The translations under genes and the position numbers were made by a program. This document shows positions 63,067-64,000 of a stretch of DNA of 64,000 bases, piece after piece (positions within the stretch are counted from its first letter, which is position 1; each line of letters starts with the position of its first letter). Source of the DNA: CBDFHV01 sp965247705 (lineage in GTDB: Bacteria > Pseudomonadota > Alphaproteobacteria > Rhodospirillales > CAMCUA01); the NCBI GenBank assembly GCA_965247705.1, contig CBDFHV010000078.1, positions 87,674-151,673 on the forward strand. The letters are read 5' to 3'. The notes under the pieces were generated by a model. That model searched no databases, was not told where the DNA came from, and worked only from the letters and a program-made list of their open reading frames with translations.

Positions 63067-64000
63067 ATGCCTCTACGCGAGACGCTATCAGTTTATTGGC
63101 AGAGCCTTCAAGGCGAACTTTTTCCGGCGCTGGAGGAGGAGCTTGGGCCGCTCGGCGACCGCTATCGCGACCTGGTGACGGTGCTCGAGCTGGCGCGCAT
63201 CGAGGCTTTCGTGCGGGACTGGCCGGGTGTGGTCGGGCGTCCGCGCAAGGACCGGGCGGCGCTGGCGCGGGGCTTTGTCGCCAAGGCGGTCTTCAACATC
63301 GCCCAAACCACCGTGCTGATCGAGCGCCTGGTGCTGGACAAGACCCTGCGGCGGCTGTGCGGCTGGACCCGGGCCGGCGCGGTTCCGAGCGCGGCGACGT
63401 TCTCGCGGGCCTTTGGCGAGTTCGCGGCGAGCGATCTGCCCGGCCGTCTGCACGCGGCGGTGATCGCCAAGACCCAAGGGGCGCGCCTGGTCGGCCACAT
63501 CGCCCGCGATGCCACCGCGATCGAGGCCCGCGAGCGGGCGCCGAAGAAGGCGAAACCCGAGGCCCGGCCAAAGCGCAAGCGTGGCCGGCCCAGGAAGGGC
63601 GAGGAACGGCCCAAGGCGCCCCCGGAGCGCCGCCGCCTGGAACGCCAAGGCGCGATGGGCCTACCTGAGATGCTGGCCGATCTGCCGCGGGCCTGCACCA
63701 CCGGGGTCAAGCAGAACGCCAAGGGCTACCGCACCCATTGGATCGGCTACAAGCTGCACCTCGACGTGGCCGACGGCGACATCCCGATCGCCGCGCTGCT
63801 CACCTCGGCCAGCCTGCACGACAGCCAGGCGGCGATCCCGCTGGCCACCATGACCGCCGCCCGGGTAACCAGCCTCTACGACCTGATGGACTCGGCCTAC
63901 GACGCCCCGGAGATCAAGGCCCACAGCCGCGCCCTCGGCCATGTTCCCCTGATCGAGCCCCATCCGCGAACCAAACAGGGCAAGGAACAGCGCAAGGCCG
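63067..64000 (+). mobile_element. Insertion sequence transposase, 5' part (IS4/IS5-type DDE), truncated by the window edge
   Basis: The reading frame is open from ATG 63067 to the right edge (311 codons). The N-terminal part has a GRPRKDRAALARGFVAKAVF segment of the DUF772-like DNA-binding domain; a first catalytic aspartate fits HIARDATAIEAR and a second MDSAYDAP. A basic KRKRGRPRKGEERPK stretch lies between. These fit an IS4/IS5-type DDE transposase. AGGA lies about 9 nt before the ATG. The rest of the gene and the right inverted repeat are outside. Confidence 0.85.

Overview
The window is high-GC bacterial DNA from an alphaproteobacterium, most likely a Rhodospirillales-type organism; genus and species cannot be assigned from the sequence alone. 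The grounds are the gene order of the division and cell-wall (dcw) cluster running into lpxC, bamD, recN and ligA, a meso-DAP-type MurE, Gram-negative envelope genes (lpxC, bamD, a TolC-family channel), and a GTTC-N7-GTTC motif of the alphaproteobacterial SOS type. GTG and TTG starts and 4-nt stop/start overlaps are very common.

Region 1 (1-3.3 kb) is a mixed set: an EamA-family transporter, two SAM-dependent methyltransferase-like proteins and an exported cytochrome P460-family heme protein. Region 2 (3.4-16.3 kb) is a tightly packed minus-strand run of eleven genes. It starts with glycosyltransferases, a histidine phosphatase and a NodB-like deacetylase, passes through a small membrane protein, and ends in a complete oligopeptide-type ABC importer (fused ATPase, binding protein, two permeases). 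Divergent from its head (16.5-19.7 kb) is the most unusual locus here: an 888-residue ABC-exporter-like membrane protein in which every catalytic ATPase motif is degenerate and which has an insertion of roughly 290 residues, followed 9 nt later by a stand-alone cyclic-nucleotide-binding domain protein.

Region 3 (19.7-29.4 kb) holds a tandem pair of MFS exporters, mnmA, a REP/MITE-like inverted-repeat element, an Atm1-type ABC exporter, ligA and recN. Region 4 (29.4-50.4 kb, all minus strand) is bamD, lpxC and the whole dcw cluster: mraZ-rsmH-ftsL-ftsI-murE-murF-mraY-murD-ftsW-murG-murC-murB-ddl-ftsQ-ftsA-ftsZ. Most junctions overlap by 4 nt. ftsW carries one surplus nucleotide that breaks its frame. 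Upstream of mraZ are seven 10-bp-spaced TGGG-type units (predicted MraZ boxes) over a candidate promoter, a 10-bp palindrome and an SOS-type box.

Region 5 (50.5-64 kb) begins with the RNase P RNA gene rnpB. It then has an N-acetylmuramoyl-alanine amidase, an EamA transporter, a TerB/J-domain protein, a DUF3750-like protein, a TolC-family outer-membrane protein, DsbA-like, GST and quinone-oxidoreductase genes, another EamA transporter, an exported rhodanese, an SDR lacking its catalytic tyrosine paired with a BisC-type molybdoenzyme, and the 5' part of an insertion-sequence transposase that runs off the right edge. No tRNA, 5S/16S/23S rRNA or CRISPR array was recognised.
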